A DNA stretch of 64,000 nucleotides from Variovorax sp. PBL-H6 (GCF_901827155.1 NZ_LR594659.1:868001-932000), one strand, 5' to 3'; counted from the stretch's first letter, positions 1-9,528 are shown. The notes: generated from the letters alone by a model not told the origin. Translations and numbers: made by a program.

Positions 1-23
1 CCCCGTCTGACCGCGCGGCGCAA

Positions 24-446
24 TCACTCCCTGACGATCGCCCGCGGCCTTCCGTTCTCGTCGATCGCAACATAGGTGAACGTGGCCTCGGTCACCTTGA
101 TGTACTCGCCCTGCGCCTTGAAGCGCTCCGCGAAGACCTCGACCAAGACCGTCACCGAGGTCCGGCCGATCCGCACCAGCTTCGAATAGAAGGACAGGAT
201 GTCCCCCAGCCGCACCGGCTGCTTGAAGACGAACTCGTTGACGGCGACGGTGGCCATGCGGCCCTTGGCGTAGCGCGCCGGGATGACCGAGCCCGCGAGG
301 TCGCACTGGGCCATGACCCAGCCGCCGAAGATGTCCCCGTTGGCGTTGACGTCGGCCGGCAGCGGGATCACCTTGAGCACGAGTTCCATATCGGCAGGCA
401 GGCTCTTGAGGGTGGCGGAGACGTTGGCGGGAACAGACATGGGCAC
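24..446 (-). CDS. Acyl-CoA thioesterase, YciA-like hotdog protein
   Basis: 140-residue single hotdog-fold protein of the usual size for YciA/BACH-type acyl-CoA thioesterases, which hydrolyse acyl-CoA to free acid and CoA in the cytoplasm. The N-terminal half carries the typical segment with NANGDIFGGWVM, in which the Asp after Asn-Gly is the conserved catalytic acidic residue of the family, followed by the ATVAVNEFVFKQPV strand and the RIGRTSVTV stretch. The gene is divergent from the ABC exporter gene with only 35 nt between the two start codons, so the two share a very short promoter region. Exact acyl chain preference cannot be read from the sequence. Confidence 0.88.
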   Translation of the reverse strand: MPMSVPANVSATLKSLPADMELVLKVIPLPADVNANGDIFGGWVMAQCDLAGSVIPARYAKGRMATVAVNEFVFKQPVRLGDILSFYSKLVRIGRTSVTVLVEVFAERFKAQGEYIKVTEATFTYVAIDENGRPRAIVRE

Positions 447-481
447 AATCCGGGGAAAGCAACAGCCACGATTGTCTCCCT

Positions 482-2401
482 ATGCGCCGCAGCGGCGAAG
501 CCCTTTCCCATCCCCATCACGCCTCGGCCAGCGAGCCGGCCCGGAGCGACCGCTCCGACTGGGCCACGCTTCGCCGGCTGTTTCCCTACCTCTGGCGCTA
601 CAAATGGCGGGTGCTGGCGGCGCTGCTCTTCATGGTGGGTGCCAAGGTGGCCAACGTCGGCGTGCCGGTGCTGCTCAAGAACCTGGTCGACACGATGACG
701 CCCAAGCCCGACATCGCGCAGGCGCTGCTGGTGGTGCCGATCGCGCTGCTGGTCGCCTACGGGTTGCTGCGCTTTTCGACCTCGCTGTTCGGCGAGCTCC
801 GCGAACTGGTCTTCGCCAAGGCGACCGAGGGCGCGGCGCGCAGCATCTCGCTGGAGGTGTTTCGGCACCTGCATGCGCTGTCGCTGCGTTTTCATCTGGA
901 GCGGCAGACCGGCGGCATGACGCGCGACATCGAGCGCGGCACGCGCGGCGTGCATTCGCTGATCTCGATGTCGCTCTACAGCATCGTGCCCACCATCATC
1001 GAGCTGACGCTGGTGCTGACGATATTGGGCGTGAAGTTCGATGCGCTCTTCGTCTGGATCACGGGTGCCGCGCTGGTGCTCTACATCGCCTTCACCGTCA
1101 CGGTGACCGAGTGGCGCACGCAGTTCCGCAAGACCATGAACGAGCTCGACTCGCTGGCGCAGAGCCGTGCCATCGATTCGCTGCTGAACTACGAGACCGT
1201 CAAGTACTTCAACAACGAGGAGTTCGAGGCGACGCGCTACGACGCCAGCCTCGACCGCTACCGCCGCGCCGCCATCAAGAGCCAGAGAACGCTGAGCCTG
1301 CTCAACACCGGCCAGCAGATGCTGATCGCGGTGAGCCTGGTGCTGATGCTGTGGCGCGCGACCGCGGGCGTGGTCGAAGGCCGCATGACGCTGGGCGACC
1401 TGGTCATGGTCAACGCCTTCATGATCCAGTTGTACATCCCGCTCAACTTCCTGGGCGTGATCTACCGCGAAATCAAGCAGAGCCTGACCGACCTCGACAA
1501 GATGTTCGTGCTGATGGAGAAGGAGCGCGAGGTGCGCGATGCCCCGGGCGCCCGGCCGCTCGCGGGGCGTGACGCCAGCGTGCGCTTCGAGGACGTGAGC
1601 TTTGCCTACGAGCCCTCGCGGCCGATCCTGAAGCATGTGAGTTTCGAGATTCCGGCCGGGAAGACCGTGGCGGTGGTCGGGCCGTCGGGCTCTGGTAAGT
1701 CCACCTTGGCGCGGCTGCTCTATCGCTTCTACGACGTCGGTATCGAGCCCCCACGGTCGCCCGCTACGCGTGGCTCCCTGCCCCCCGAGGGGGCCGCCGC
1801 CGGCTTGGGGCGGCCCGGCGCCGGCGGGGGCCGCATCCTCATCGGCGGCGAGGACATCCGTGAGGTGACCCAGGCCAGCGTGCGCCAGGCCATCGGCATC
1901 GTGCCGCAGGACACGGTGCTCTTCAATGACACCATCGAATACAACATTGCCTATGGCCGCCCGGGCGCCAGCCGAGCCGAGGTCGAGCAGGCGGCGCGGG
2001 CCGCGCGCATCCACGACTTCATCGCCGCAACGCCAAAGGGCTACGAGACACCGGTCGGCGAGCGCGGCCTCAAGCTCTCGGGCGGCGAGAAGCAGCGGGT
2101 GGCGATCGCGCGCACGCTGCTGAAGGACCCGCCGATCCTGATCTTCGACGAAGCGACTTCGGCATTGGACTCGGCGAACGAGCGCGCCATCCAGGCCGAG
2201 CTCAAGAGCGCGGCGCAGAACAAGACCACCCTGGTCATCGCACACCGCCTTTCGACCGTGGTCGACGCGCACGAGATCCTGGTGCTCGAAAGCGGCGTGA
2301 TCGTCGAGCGCGGCACCCATGCGCAGTTGCTCGCCAGGGATGCGCGCTATGCCCAGATGTGGGCCCTGCAGCAGATCGAGGCTGCCGAGCCCGTTCTTTG
2401 A
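482..2401 (+). CDS. ABC exporter, fused permease and ATPase, Atm1/HMT1 type, with inserted peptide
   Basis: 639-residue half-transporter: an N-terminal six-helix ABC membrane domain (about residues 30-330) and a C-terminal ATPase domain. Walker A is GPSGSGKST with Lys406, the signature is LSGGEKQ, Walker B is ILIFDEATSALD and the switch His lies in VIAHRLS. The segment NYETVKYFNNEEFE and the motif VPQDTVLFNDTI are typical of the Atm1/HMT1 class, whose members export glutathione-linked or iron-sulphur-related compounds; the substrate here is inferred only from family. Unusually, about 29 residues (roughly 420-448, rich in Pro, Gly, Ala and Arg) are inserted between the FYDV that follows Walker A and the GGRILIGG strand; this part is encoded by a repeat-like palindrome (separate entry). 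No frameshift or stop results. No clear ribosome binding site precedes the chosen ATG. Confidence 0.9.
   Translation: MRRSGEALSHPHHASASEPARSDRSDWATLRRLFPYLWRYKWRVLAALLFMVGAKVANVGVPVLLKNLVDTMTPKPDIAQALLVVPIALLVAYGLLRFSTSLFGELRELVFAKATEGAARSISLEVFRHLHALSLRFHLERQTGGMTRDIERGTRGVHSLISMSLYSIVPTIIELTLVLTILGVKFDALFVWITGAALVLYIAFTVTVTEWRTQFRKTMNELDSLAQSRAIDSLLNYETVKYFNNEEFEATRYDASLDRYRRAAIKSQRTLSLLNTGQQMLIAVSLVLMLWRATAGVVEGRMTLGDLVMVNAFMIQLYIPLNFLGVIYREIKQSLTDLDKMFVLMEKEREVRDAPGARPLAGRDASVRFEDVSFAYEPSRPILKHVSFEIPAGKTVAVVGPSGSGKSTLARLLYRFYDVGIEPPRSPATRGSLPPEGAAAGLGRPGAGGGRILIGGEDIREVTQASVRQAIGIVPQDTVLFNDTIEYNIAYGRPGASRAEVEQAARAARIHDFIAATPKGYETPVGERGLKLSGGEKQRVAIARTLLKDPPILIFDEATSALDSANERAIQAELKSAAQNKTTLVIAHRLSTVVDAHEILVLESGVIVERGTHAQLLARDARYAQMWALQQIEAAEPVL
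1739..1825 (+). repeat. In-frame interspersed palindromic repeat inside the ABC exporter gene
   Basis: About 87 nt that interrupt the conserved ATPase domain. The core has a C5/G5 stem (CCCCC-CGA-GGGGG) followed by GC-rich arms including GGGCGGCCCGGCGCCGGCGG. The layout (CCCCCACGGTCGCCCGCTACGCGTGG, then the C/G stem, then GGCCCGGC) resembles, in reverse complement, the two tandem intergenic copies at 24864-25047, so it looks like a member of the same extragenic repeat family. Its length is a multiple of three, so the reading frame continues. Boundaries are approximate because they are inferred from where homologous ABC proteins lack residues. Confidence 0.7.
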
Positions 2402-2424
2402 TTCCTACTGTTTCCGGAGATCGG

Positions 2425-3363
2425 ATGCCCGACAAGATTCCCCTCCTGGTGCTCAACAGCCTGTCGAGCGCCCACCAGGCCCAGATTGCCGCCGTCTATG
2501 ACATGACTTACGCGCCCACTGCAGCCGAGCGCGCGGCTGCCATCGCCGCGCAGGGTGCCCGTTACCGCGCGGTGCTGACCATCGGCGTGATCGGGCTCAC
2601 GCCCGACGAGCTGGCAGCGATGCCGAAGGTCGAGCTGATCTGCGCCATGGGTGCAGGCTACGAGTGCCTGCCACTGGAGGCGGCGCGCTCGCGCGGCATT
2701 GCGCTCGCCAACGGCGCCGGCACCAACGACGACTGCGTGGCCGACCATGCCTTCGGCCTGCTGATCGGCATCGTGCGCGGCATCCGCATGCTCGACCGGC
2801 AATGCCGCGAGGGCGTATGGCGTGAGTCGATCCCCCAGCCGCCCAACGTCTCGGGCAAGCGCCTGGGCATCCTCGGCCTGGGCACCATCGGCCAGAAGAT
2901 CGCCAAGCGCGCCGCCGGCTTCGACATGGAGGTCGGGTATCACAACCGCAAGCCGCGCGAGGGCGCGGCGCACCGCTACTTCGACAGCCTGAAGGCGCTG
3001 GCCGGCTGGGCGGACGTACTGATGATCGCCACCCCCGGCGGCCCCGGCACGCGGCACATGGTCGATGCCGGCATCCTCGATGCGCTCGGGCCGCAGGGCT
3101 TCCTGGTCAACATCTCCCGCGGCAGCGTGGTCGACACCGAGGCGCTCGCCGCCGCGCTGCGCGAGGGGCGCATCGCAGGTGCAGGGCTCGACGTCTACGA
3201 AAGCGAGCCCGAACGTCCCGAGCCGCTGATCGGCCTCGACAACGTGCTGCTCACGCCGCACATGGCGGGCTGGTCGCCCGAGGCCACGCAGGCCTCGGTC
3301 GACCGCTTCATGGCAAATGCCGAAGGGCACTTTGCCGGGCGCGGCGTGGTGTCGCCGATCTGA
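2425..3363 (+). CDS. D-isomer-specific 2-hydroxyacid dehydrogenase
   Basis: 312-residue NAD(P)-dependent oxidoreductase interconverting a 2-oxoacid and a D-2-hydroxyacid, of the glyoxylate/hydroxypyruvate reductase group. It shows the substrate-domain motif ICAMGAGYECLPL, the Rossmann fingerprint GLGTIG, the NISRGSVVDTEAL segment with the catalytic Arg region, and the C-terminal LTPHMAG with the catalytic His. ATG 2425 is chosen because a purine-rich CCGGAGA precedes it; a longer in-frame reading from 2359 would overlap the preceding ABC gene. It lies 23 nt downstream of that gene on the same strand and may be co-transcribed. The true substrate is not determined. Confidence 0.88.
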   Translation: MPDKIPLLVLNSLSSAHQAQIAAVYDMTYAPTAAERAAAIAAQGARYRAVLTIGVIGLTPDELAAMPKVELICAMGAGYECLPLEAARSRGIALANGAGTNDDCVADHAFGLLIGIVRGIRMLDRQCREGVWRESIPQPPNVSGKRLGILGLGTIGQKIAKRAAGFDMEVGYHNRKPREGAAHRYFDSLKALAGWADVLMIATPGGPGTRHMVDAGILDALGPQGFLVNISRGSVVDTEALAAALREGRIAGAGLDVYESEPERPEPLIGLDNVLLTPHMAGWSPEATQASVDRFMANAEGHFAGRGVVSPI

Positions 3364-3385
3364 AGGCCGGGTGCGACACCGACGC

Positions 3386-3405
3386 GCCAGCGCCGGCGCG
3401 CTGGC
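3386..3405 (+). terminator. Hairpin after the 2-hydroxyacid dehydrogenase gene
   Basis: Perfect 8-bp stem GCCAGCGC/GCGCTGGC with a 4-nt loop, 22 nt after the stop codon. The following bases (ATTGGTCTTGCTATTT) are only loosely T-rich, so this is a possible rather than a convincing intrinsic terminator. Confidence 0.35.
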
Positions 3406-3428
3406 ATTGGTCTTGCTATTTGGCTGAA

Positions 3429-3515
3429 CGATTAATTAAGAAGCAGGGTTAACCCCATCTCGGTGCACGAGGAGCGAGGCTAACCTCGCACGTTAATTAA
3501 TTGGGTGATTAATTA
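3429..3515 (+). promoter_or_regulatory. AT-rich inverted repeats upstream of the importer-nic run, candidate TetR operator
   Basis: An unusually AT-rich island in a GC-rich chromosome. It holds CGATTAATTAAG at 3429, a CGAGG/CCTCG hairpin (loop CTAA) near 3474-3487, and a perfect inverted repeat of TAATTAAT (3494-3501) and ATTAATTA (3508-3515) with a 6-nt spacer. The 8-mer CGATTAAT recurs, in reverse complement, immediately upstream of the TetR gene (13550-13557). This suggests one regulator acts at both places. No clear -35/-10 pair was assigned. Confidence 0.5.
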
Positions 3516-3571
3516 GTTAGACGCCCGACCGGACTGCCGGCCCCGGGCCTTCCCCTTGATTGGAGATCGAA

Positions 3572-4708
3572 ATGCAGAAGTTGATGCGTGTGTTCGGCGC
3601 GGCGGGCGTCCTGGGCCTGGCCGCTGGAGGCGCCTGGGCGCAAGACACGGTGAAGGTCGGCGTCATTCAGCCGCTGACCGGTTCGGTGGCCTACAACGGC
3701 CAGGCCTTCGTGAGCGGCGCGAAGCTGGCGGTGGAGCGCCGCAACGCAGCCGGCGGCGTGTTCGGCCGCAAGGTGGAACTGGTGATCGAAGACGGGCAGT
3801 GCCGCCCCGCCAACTCGGTCAATGCGGCCGAGAAGCTGATCCAGCGCGACAAGGTCGTGGCGCTGACCGGCGCCTTCTGCAGCTCGGCCACCGCCGCGGT
3901 GATGCCGGTGGCGGAGAAGTACAAGGTGCCGCTGCTGACCGGCGTGTCTTCCAAGGCCGACCTCACCGAGAAGGGCATGCAGTACTTCTTCCGCTCGGCC
4001 GAGACCGACCGGCTCATGTCCAAGACCTTCAGCAAGATCCTGGCCGAGAAGCTGCAGCTCAAGACCGTTGCCTACATCGGCGTGAACGACGACTGGGGCC
4101 GCGGCGGCGTCGAGGACTTCTCCAAGGACCTCGGCGAGCTCGGCGTCAAGACCGTGATGAAGGAGTACTTCGACCACGGGGCGACCGACTTCTACACGCT
4201 GCTCACCAAGCTCAAGGCCAGCAACGCCGATGGCGTGTTCGTCGCGGCCGAGACGCAGGACGGATCGATCCTGGTCAAGCAGTTCAAGGAGTTCGGCCTC
4301 AAGACCAAGATCTTCGGCGTCGGCTCCTGGGCGACGGCGGACTTCGTCGGCCTGGCCGGCGAGGCCTCGGAGGGCATCTACGCCGCCGTTCCCTACGCGT
4401 CGAGCCTGCCGGGCGAGCGCAACAAGGCCTTCGTCGATCTCTACGCCGCGAGCTACAAGCAGAAGCCGGGCAAGTACGACGCGGCCGGCTACAACGCGCT
4501 CAACATCATGATGGAAGCGCTCGCCCGCGCCGGAAAGGCCGAGCCCGACGCAGTGCGCGATGCCCTGCGCAAGACCGACTACGCCGCCCCGAACGGCCGC
4601 TACCGCTTCACCGAGAAGGGCGAGGGCTACGGCTTCGACGTGGTGCTGGTGCAGATCGTGAACAAGGAACCGCGCGTCGTGGCGCAGAGCGCGACCGAGA
4701 AGCCCTGA
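3572..4708 (+). CDS. Liv-type ABC transporter substrate-binding protein
   Basis: 378-residue periplasmic binding protein of the branched-chain amino acid (LivK/Peripla_BP_6) family. It begins with a signal peptide (MQKLMRVFG..., cleavage probably after GAWA or AQ) followed by the usual first strand DTVKVGVIQPLTG and the FGRKVELVIEDGQC segment. ATG 3572 follows a GGAGAT ribosome binding site; an in-frame TTG at 3560 is the alternative. It is the first gene of a tight run with permeases, ATPases and nicC-E-D-X-F, so I infer that it captures nicotinate, 6-hydroxynicotinate or a related pyridine carboxylate rather than an amino acid. That assignment rests on context only. Confidence 0.88.
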   Translation: MQKLMRVFGAAGVLGLAAGGAWAQDTVKVGVIQPLTGSVAYNGQAFVSGAKLAVERRNAAGGVFGRKVELVIEDGQCRPANSVNAAEKLIQRDKVVALTGAFCSSATAAVMPVAEKYKVPLLTGVSSKADLTEKGMQYFFRSAETDRLMSKTFSKILAEKLQLKTVAYIGVNDDWGRGGVEDFSKDLGELGVKTVMKEYFDHGATDFYTLLTKLKASNADGVFVAAETQDGSILVKQFKEFGLKTKIFGVGSWATADFVGLAGEASEGIYAAVPYASSLPGERNKAFVDLYAASYKQKPGKYDAAGYNALNIMMEALARAGKAEPDAVRDALRKTDYAAPNGRYRFTEKGEGYGFDVVLVQIVNKEPRVVAQSATEKP

Positions 4709-4716
4709 GGAACGGC

Positions 4717-5589
4717 ATGGAGCAACTGCCACAGTATCTCGTGAACGGCCTGGTGACGGGCTCGTTCTACGCCCTGTCGGCCTTGGGCCTGACGCTCATC
4801 CTCGGCCTCATGCGCGTCGTCAACTTCGCGCATGGCGAGCTGTACATGATGGGGGGCGTCATGGGCTGGTGGGCGACCACGCGCCTCGGCCTCGACTTCT
4901 TCAGCGGCCTGCTGCTGGTGGCCGTCGCAATGGGCGCCTTCGGCTGGCTGGTCGACCGCCTGCTGATCGAGCGCATCCGCGACCAGGGCGAGGAGCCCGG
5001 CATCCTGCTGACCATCGGCCTGTCGATCTTCCTGGCCAACACCGCGCTGCTGATGGTCGGCACCGCGCCGTTGAAAGTGGAGGCGCCGATCGCCGCGGGC
5101 CCGGTCTTCCTCGGCACGGTGGTGCTCACCAAGCTGCGGCTGTTCGCCGTCGCGGTGTGCGCGCTGTTGATCGTGGCCGCCTGGCTCACGATCCACAAGA
5201 CCCGGCTCGGCCGCGCGATGCGCGCCACCTTCCAGGACCCGATGGCCGCGCGACTGGTGGGCATCCGCACCTCCAGCGTTTACGCCAGCACCTTCGCCAT
5301 GGGCACGGTGATCGCGTCGATGGCGGGCATGCTGCTCGGCTCGATCTACTCGGCGCAGGTGTCGGTGGGCGGGCTGGTCAGCATGAAAGCCTTCGTGGTC
5401 GTGATCCTCGGCGGCATGGGCAGCTTTGCCGGTGCCATCGCCGGTGGCCTGCTGCTCGGCGTGGCGGAAGCACTGTGGGGCGGCTATGTCGCCACCGGCT
5501 GGGTCGACATCATCGGCTTCGCGCTGGTGATCCTGGCGCTGGTGTTCCGGCCCTACGGCCTCTTCGCGAGGCGGGTGGAGCGCGCATGA
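4717..5589 (+). CDS. Liv-type ABC transporter permease, LivH-like
   Basis: 290-residue inner-membrane permease with about eight hydrophobic helices. The N-terminal LVNGLVTGSFYALSALGLTLI and the NFAHGELYMMGG segment are characteristic of LivH-type subunits, as is the EAA-like loop GRAMRATFQDPMAARLVGI. It starts 8 nt after the binding-protein stop codon and its own stop overlaps the start of the second permease (ATGA). Part of the importer presumed to serve the adjacent nic pathway. Confidence 0.92.
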   Translation: MEQLPQYLVNGLVTGSFYALSALGLTLILGLMRVVNFAHGELYMMGGVMGWWATTRLGLDFFSGLLLVAVAMGAFGWLVDRLLIERIRDQGEEPGILLTIGLSIFLANTALLMVGTAPLKVEAPIAAGPVFLGTVVLTKLRLFAVAVCALLIVAAWLTIHKTRLGRAMRATFQDPMAARLVGIRTSSVYASTFAMGTVIASMAGMLLGSIYSAQVSVGGLVSMKAFVVVILGGMGSFAGAIAGGLLLGVAEALWGGYVATGWVDIIGFALVILALVFRPYGLFARRVERA

Positions 5590-6581
5590 AATTCGAACGT
5601 CGCTGTCTCTGGGCGCTGATGCTGCTCGCGGCCCTGGTGCCCTTGCTGGTGCGCGACCAGTACCTCCTGCACATCGCCATCATGGTGCTGTTCTACGCGG
5701 TGCTCGCCACCAGCCTCAACCTCGTGGTGGGCTACGTCGGGGAGTTCTCGCTCGGCCATACCGCCTTCCTCGGCACGGGGGCCTATGCGGCGGCCCTGCT
5801 GTCGAGCGTGCATGGTTGGCCGATCTGGGCCACCATCCCCGTCGCCGGCTTGCTGGCTGCGCTGATGGGCGTGATCATCGGCGCGATCACGCTGCGGCTG
5901 CAGGGGCCGTTCTTCGTGATCGTGACCCTGTCCTTCGCCGAGGTGTTGCGCCTGGTCGCGGACAACTGGATCGCCCTCACCAACGGGCCGATGGGCATCG
6001 CGGGCGTGCCGCAGCCGGCGCTGCTGGCACAAGCCGACAACCTCGGGGCGAAGCAGTTCTACTACGCCGTTGCGTGGCTGCTGCTCGCGATCGCGCTGTA
6101 CCTCTCGTACCGCTTCGTGAACTCGAATGCGGGCCGTGCCGCCGTCGCCATCCGCGAGAACCGCTACGTCGCGCAATCGATCGGCATCCGGCCGCTGACC
6201 TACTCGATGTTCGCGCTGGTGCTCGGCGCCTTCCTGTCGGGCATGGCCGGCGGCTTCTATGCGCACTACATCTCCTTCGTCGGGCCCGAGGTGTTCCGCT
6301 TCGCCTTCATGGTGAGCATGATCATCATGGTGCTGATCGGCGGCAAGGGCACGCTGGTGGGGCCGCTGATCGGGGCGCTGCTCGTGACCTTCCTCGAGGA
6401 GTACCTGCGCGAAGCCAAGGAGCTGCGCCTGTCCCTCTTCGGGCTGGCGGTGATCGCGATCGTGCTCTTCCTGCCGCGCGGCCTGATGGGCTTCATCGCG
6501 CGGCGGCGGGAGACGCGTGCCATGGCTGCAGCGCCCGCAGCCACACCGAGTACCCCGCGCGCAACCCGGAGGCCCGCATGA
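5586..6581 (+). CDS. Liv-type ABC transporter permease, LivM-like
   Basis: 331-residue permease pairing with the preceding LivH-like subunit. It contains the LivM hallmarks ATSLNLVVGYVGEFSLGHTAFLGTGAYA and GRAAVAIRENRYVAQSIGI, with about nine to ten hydrophobic segments. Start and stop codons overlap those of its neighbours (ATGA on both sides), implying translational coupling across the operon. The C-terminal 30 residues are Arg/Ala/Pro-rich and probably cytoplasmic. Confidence 0.92.
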   Translation: MKFERRCLWALMLLAALVPLLVRDQYLLHIAIMVLFYAVLATSLNLVVGYVGEFSLGHTAFLGTGAYAAALLSSVHGWPIWATIPVAGLLAALMGVIIGAITLRLQGPFFVIVTLSFAEVLRLVADNWIALTNGPMGIAGVPQPALLAQADNLGAKQFYYAVAWLLLAIALYLSYRFVNSNAGRAAVAIRENRYVAQSIGIRPLTYSMFALVLGAFLSGMAGGFYAHYISFVGPEVFRFAFMVSMIIMVLIGGKGTLVGPLIGALLVTFLEEYLREAKELRLSLFGLAVIAIVLFLPRGLMGFIARRRETRAMAAAPAATPSTPRATRRPA

Positions 6582-7353
6582 ACGCGGCGGGCACCCTGGA
6601 GGTCCGCGGCCTCAGCAAGTCCTTCGGCGGCATCCATGCCGTGAAGGACATCAGCTTCGACGTCCAGCCCGGCGAGATCGTGGGCCTGATCGGGCCCAAC
6701 GGCGCGGGCAAGACCACCTGCTTCAACCTGATCACCGGCTTCTACTCGCCCAGCGAGGGCAGGGTGCACTTCCGCGGCAGCGACGTGACGGGCGAGAAGC
6801 CCTACCGCATGGCGCGGCTGGGCATCGTGCGCAGCTTCCAGAAGACCAACATCCTCAAGTCGTTGACGGTGTTCGAGAACGTGCTCACGGGCCACTACCT
6901 GGAAGCGCGCCAGCCGCTCTGGCGCACCTTCTTCCCGGGCGCGCGCGTGCGCAGCACCGAGCGTGCGGTGCGAGAGAGCGCGGAGCGGATCGTGCACACG
7001 ATGGGGCTCGCGCAGCGCATGGATGTGCCTGCGTACATGCTGTCCTGCGGCGAGCTCCGCCTCCTCGAAGTGGCGCTGGCGCTGTCCGCCAAGCCCGAGA
7101 TCCTGATGCTCGACGAGCCTGCGGCCGGCCTCAACAGCCAGGAAGCGAAGACCTTCGGCGAGATCCTCAGGAAGCTGCGTGGCGCCTTGGTGCAGTCGAT
7201 CCTGATCGTGGAGCACAACATGGGCCTGGTGATGGGCGTGTGCGATCGCGTGGTGGTGATGCACTTCGGCGAGAAGCTGGCCGAGGGCGCGCCAGCCGAG
7301 GTGCAGAGCGATGCCCGGGTGATCGAGGCCTATCTGGGCAGAGGAAAGAAGTC

Positions 7354-7357
<4 letters not shown>
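6578..7357 (+). CDS. Liv-type ABC transporter ATPase, LivG-like
   Basis: 259-residue ATP-binding subunit. Walker A GPNGAGKTT, Q-loop in VRSFQKTNI, signature LSCGELRLLEVALAL, Walker B ILMLDEPAAGLN and switch histidine in IVEHNMG are all present. The signature differs slightly from the usual LSYGEQR but keeps Ser and Gly. ATGA overlap with both neighbours. Energises uptake together with the LivF-like protein. Confidence 0.92.
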
Positions 7358-8115
<758 letters not shown>

Positions 8116-8141
8116 GCCGCACAACCGCTCCGCAGGCGAGT

Positions 8142-8177
8142 GGCAACGCAGCTGAAGGCGAAGGTATTCCAGTGAGC
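8142..8177 (+). repeat. Recurring short motif, copy 1 (GGCGAAGGTATTCCAGTGAGC)
   Basis: A stretch reading GCAGCTGAAGGCGAAGG then TATTCCAGTGAGC. Closely related sequences occur at 39730-39771 (plus strand) and 41534-41572 (minus strand), where the GTGAGC end coincides with, or lies close to, a gene start. Here it lies about 110 nt upstream of nicC. No known element name is assigned. Confidence 0.5.
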
Positions 8178-8218
8178 CGCGCGGGCGTCATCAACCCCGC
8201 GGCCTTCATCGAGCAACG

Positions 8219-8258
8219 ATTCGTTCATTCGTTCATTCGTTCATTCGTTCATTCATTC
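8219..8258 (+). repeat. Octanucleotide tandem repeat upstream of nicC
   Basis: Four exact copies of ATTCGTTC followed by one variant (ATTCATTC), ending 14 nt before the AGGAGA ribosome binding site of nicC. The repeat is AT-richer than its surroundings and sits where length changes could alter the leader of the nic mRNA. Confidence 0.85.
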
Positions 8259-8284
8259 AAAAGCAATCCAACAGGAGATCTGGT

Positions 8285-9514
8285 ATGAGCAAAGCAATGC
8301 GCGTAGGCATTGTCGGCGGCGGCATCGGCGGTGTCGCGCTGGCACGGGCGCTGCGGCTGCGCGGCATCGACGCCCATGTTTTCGAGCGCGCCTCCGCCTT
8401 CGGCGAGATCGGCGCCGGCGTGCAGATGACGCCCAACGCCGCCAAGGTGCTGAAGGGGCTGGGCGTGGGCGAGGGGCTCGAGCGCATCGGCTTCCTGCCC
8501 GAGGCGATGGTCGGGCGCAACTGGAACGACGCGCGCGAGCTGTTCCGGACCCCCTTGCGCGAGGTGTGCCCGCGGATCTTCGGGGCCGGCTTCTATCACG
8601 TGCACCGCGCCGACCTGCACGCCATCCTCTGCGACGGCATCCCGGCGGACCGCGTGCGATTCAATGTGCAGTGCACCGGCGTCGAGCAGCACGGCGAGCG
8701 GGCGGTTGCGCTGTTCTCGGACGGCACCCGCTTCGAGGCCGACCTGATCGTCGGCGCCGACGGCATCCATTCCGCCGTGCGCGATTCGCTGTGGGGCAAG
8801 ACGGATGCGCGTTTCACCGGCCACATGTGCTGGCGCGCGCTGGTGCCGGTGGAGCACCATCCGCTGCCGTTCGTGAGCCCGGACGCCTCGTTCTGGATGG
8901 GGCCGAAGGCGCACATCGTGACCTACTACGTGAAGGGCGGCGCGGCCGTCAACATCGTGGCCGTCAACGAGAGCGCGCAATGGGTGGCCGAGTCGTGGAC
9001 CGAGCCCAGCACCCGCGAGGAACTGCTGGGCGCCTATGCAGGCTGGCACCCGAACATCATTCGCCTCTTCGAGCGCACCGACACTTCGCAGATCTTCAAG
9101 TGGGGGCTGTTCGACCGCGACCCGATGACCTCCTGGTCGCAGGGGCGGGCCACCTTGCTGGGCGACGCCGCGCACCCGATGCTGCCCTTCCTGTCGCAAG
9201 GTGCGGCGATGGCGATCGAGGACGCCTACGTGCTGGCCGCCGCGCTGGCGCACCACGCCGGCGACTGCACGGCTGCGCTGCGCGCCTACGAGGCCGAGCG
9301 TCTGCCGCGCACGGCGCGCGTTCAGCTCGAGGCGCGCGAGCGCGGCCGCACCTATCACCTGTCCACGCCCGAGGAGCAGCGCCAGCGCGACCTGGCCTTC
9401 CAGCAGCAGCAGGCGAAGGATCCGAACGCCGTCGGCATCAAGGCCGAATGGGTCTACGAATACGACGCGACCCGCTGCGAGGAACGCTTCGACACCTTGG
9501 CCTCGGTGGCCTGA
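8285..9514 (+). CDS. nicC: FAD-dependent aromatic monooxygenase, 6-hydroxynicotinate 3-monooxygenase (NicC)
   Basis: 409-residue class A flavoprotein hydroxylase. It has the N-terminal FAD fingerprint GIVGGGIGG, the central VGADGIHSAVR (DG motif) and the second FAD motif GDAAHPMLPFLSQGAAMAIEDA. Family members include salicylate and 3-hydroxybenzoate hydroxylases; NicC converts 6-hydroxynicotinate to 2,5-dihydroxypyridine with decarboxylation. The specific call rests on the four genes that follow, which encode exactly the later steps. ATG 8285 has AGGAGA eight to thirteen bases upstream. Confidence 0.85.
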   Translation: MSKAMRVGIVGGGIGGVALARALRLRGIDAHVFERASAFGEIGAGVQMTPNAAKVLKGLGVGEGLERIGFLPEAMVGRNWNDARELFRTPLREVCPRIFGAGFYHVHRADLHAILCDGIPADRVRFNVQCTGVEQHGERAVALFSDGTRFEADLIVGADGIHSAVRDSLWGKTDARFTGHMCWRALVPVEHHPLPFVSPDASFWMGPKAHIVTYYVKGGAAVNIVAVNESAQWVAESWTEPSTREELLGAYAGWHPNIIRLFERTDTSQIFKWGLFDRDPMTSWSQGRATLLGDAAHPMLPFLSQGAAMAIEDAYVLAAALAHHAGDCTAALRAYEAERLPRTARVQLEARERGRTYHLSTPEEQRQRDLAFQQQQAKDPNAVGIKAEWVYEYDATRCEERFDTLASVA

Positions 9515-9528
9515 ACCGGAGGATGAAC

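Noticed and set aside
368..2320. Long open frame antisense to the ABC exporter
   Set aside because: Low-complexity His/Arg/Gln-rich translation without domains; shadow of the real gene.
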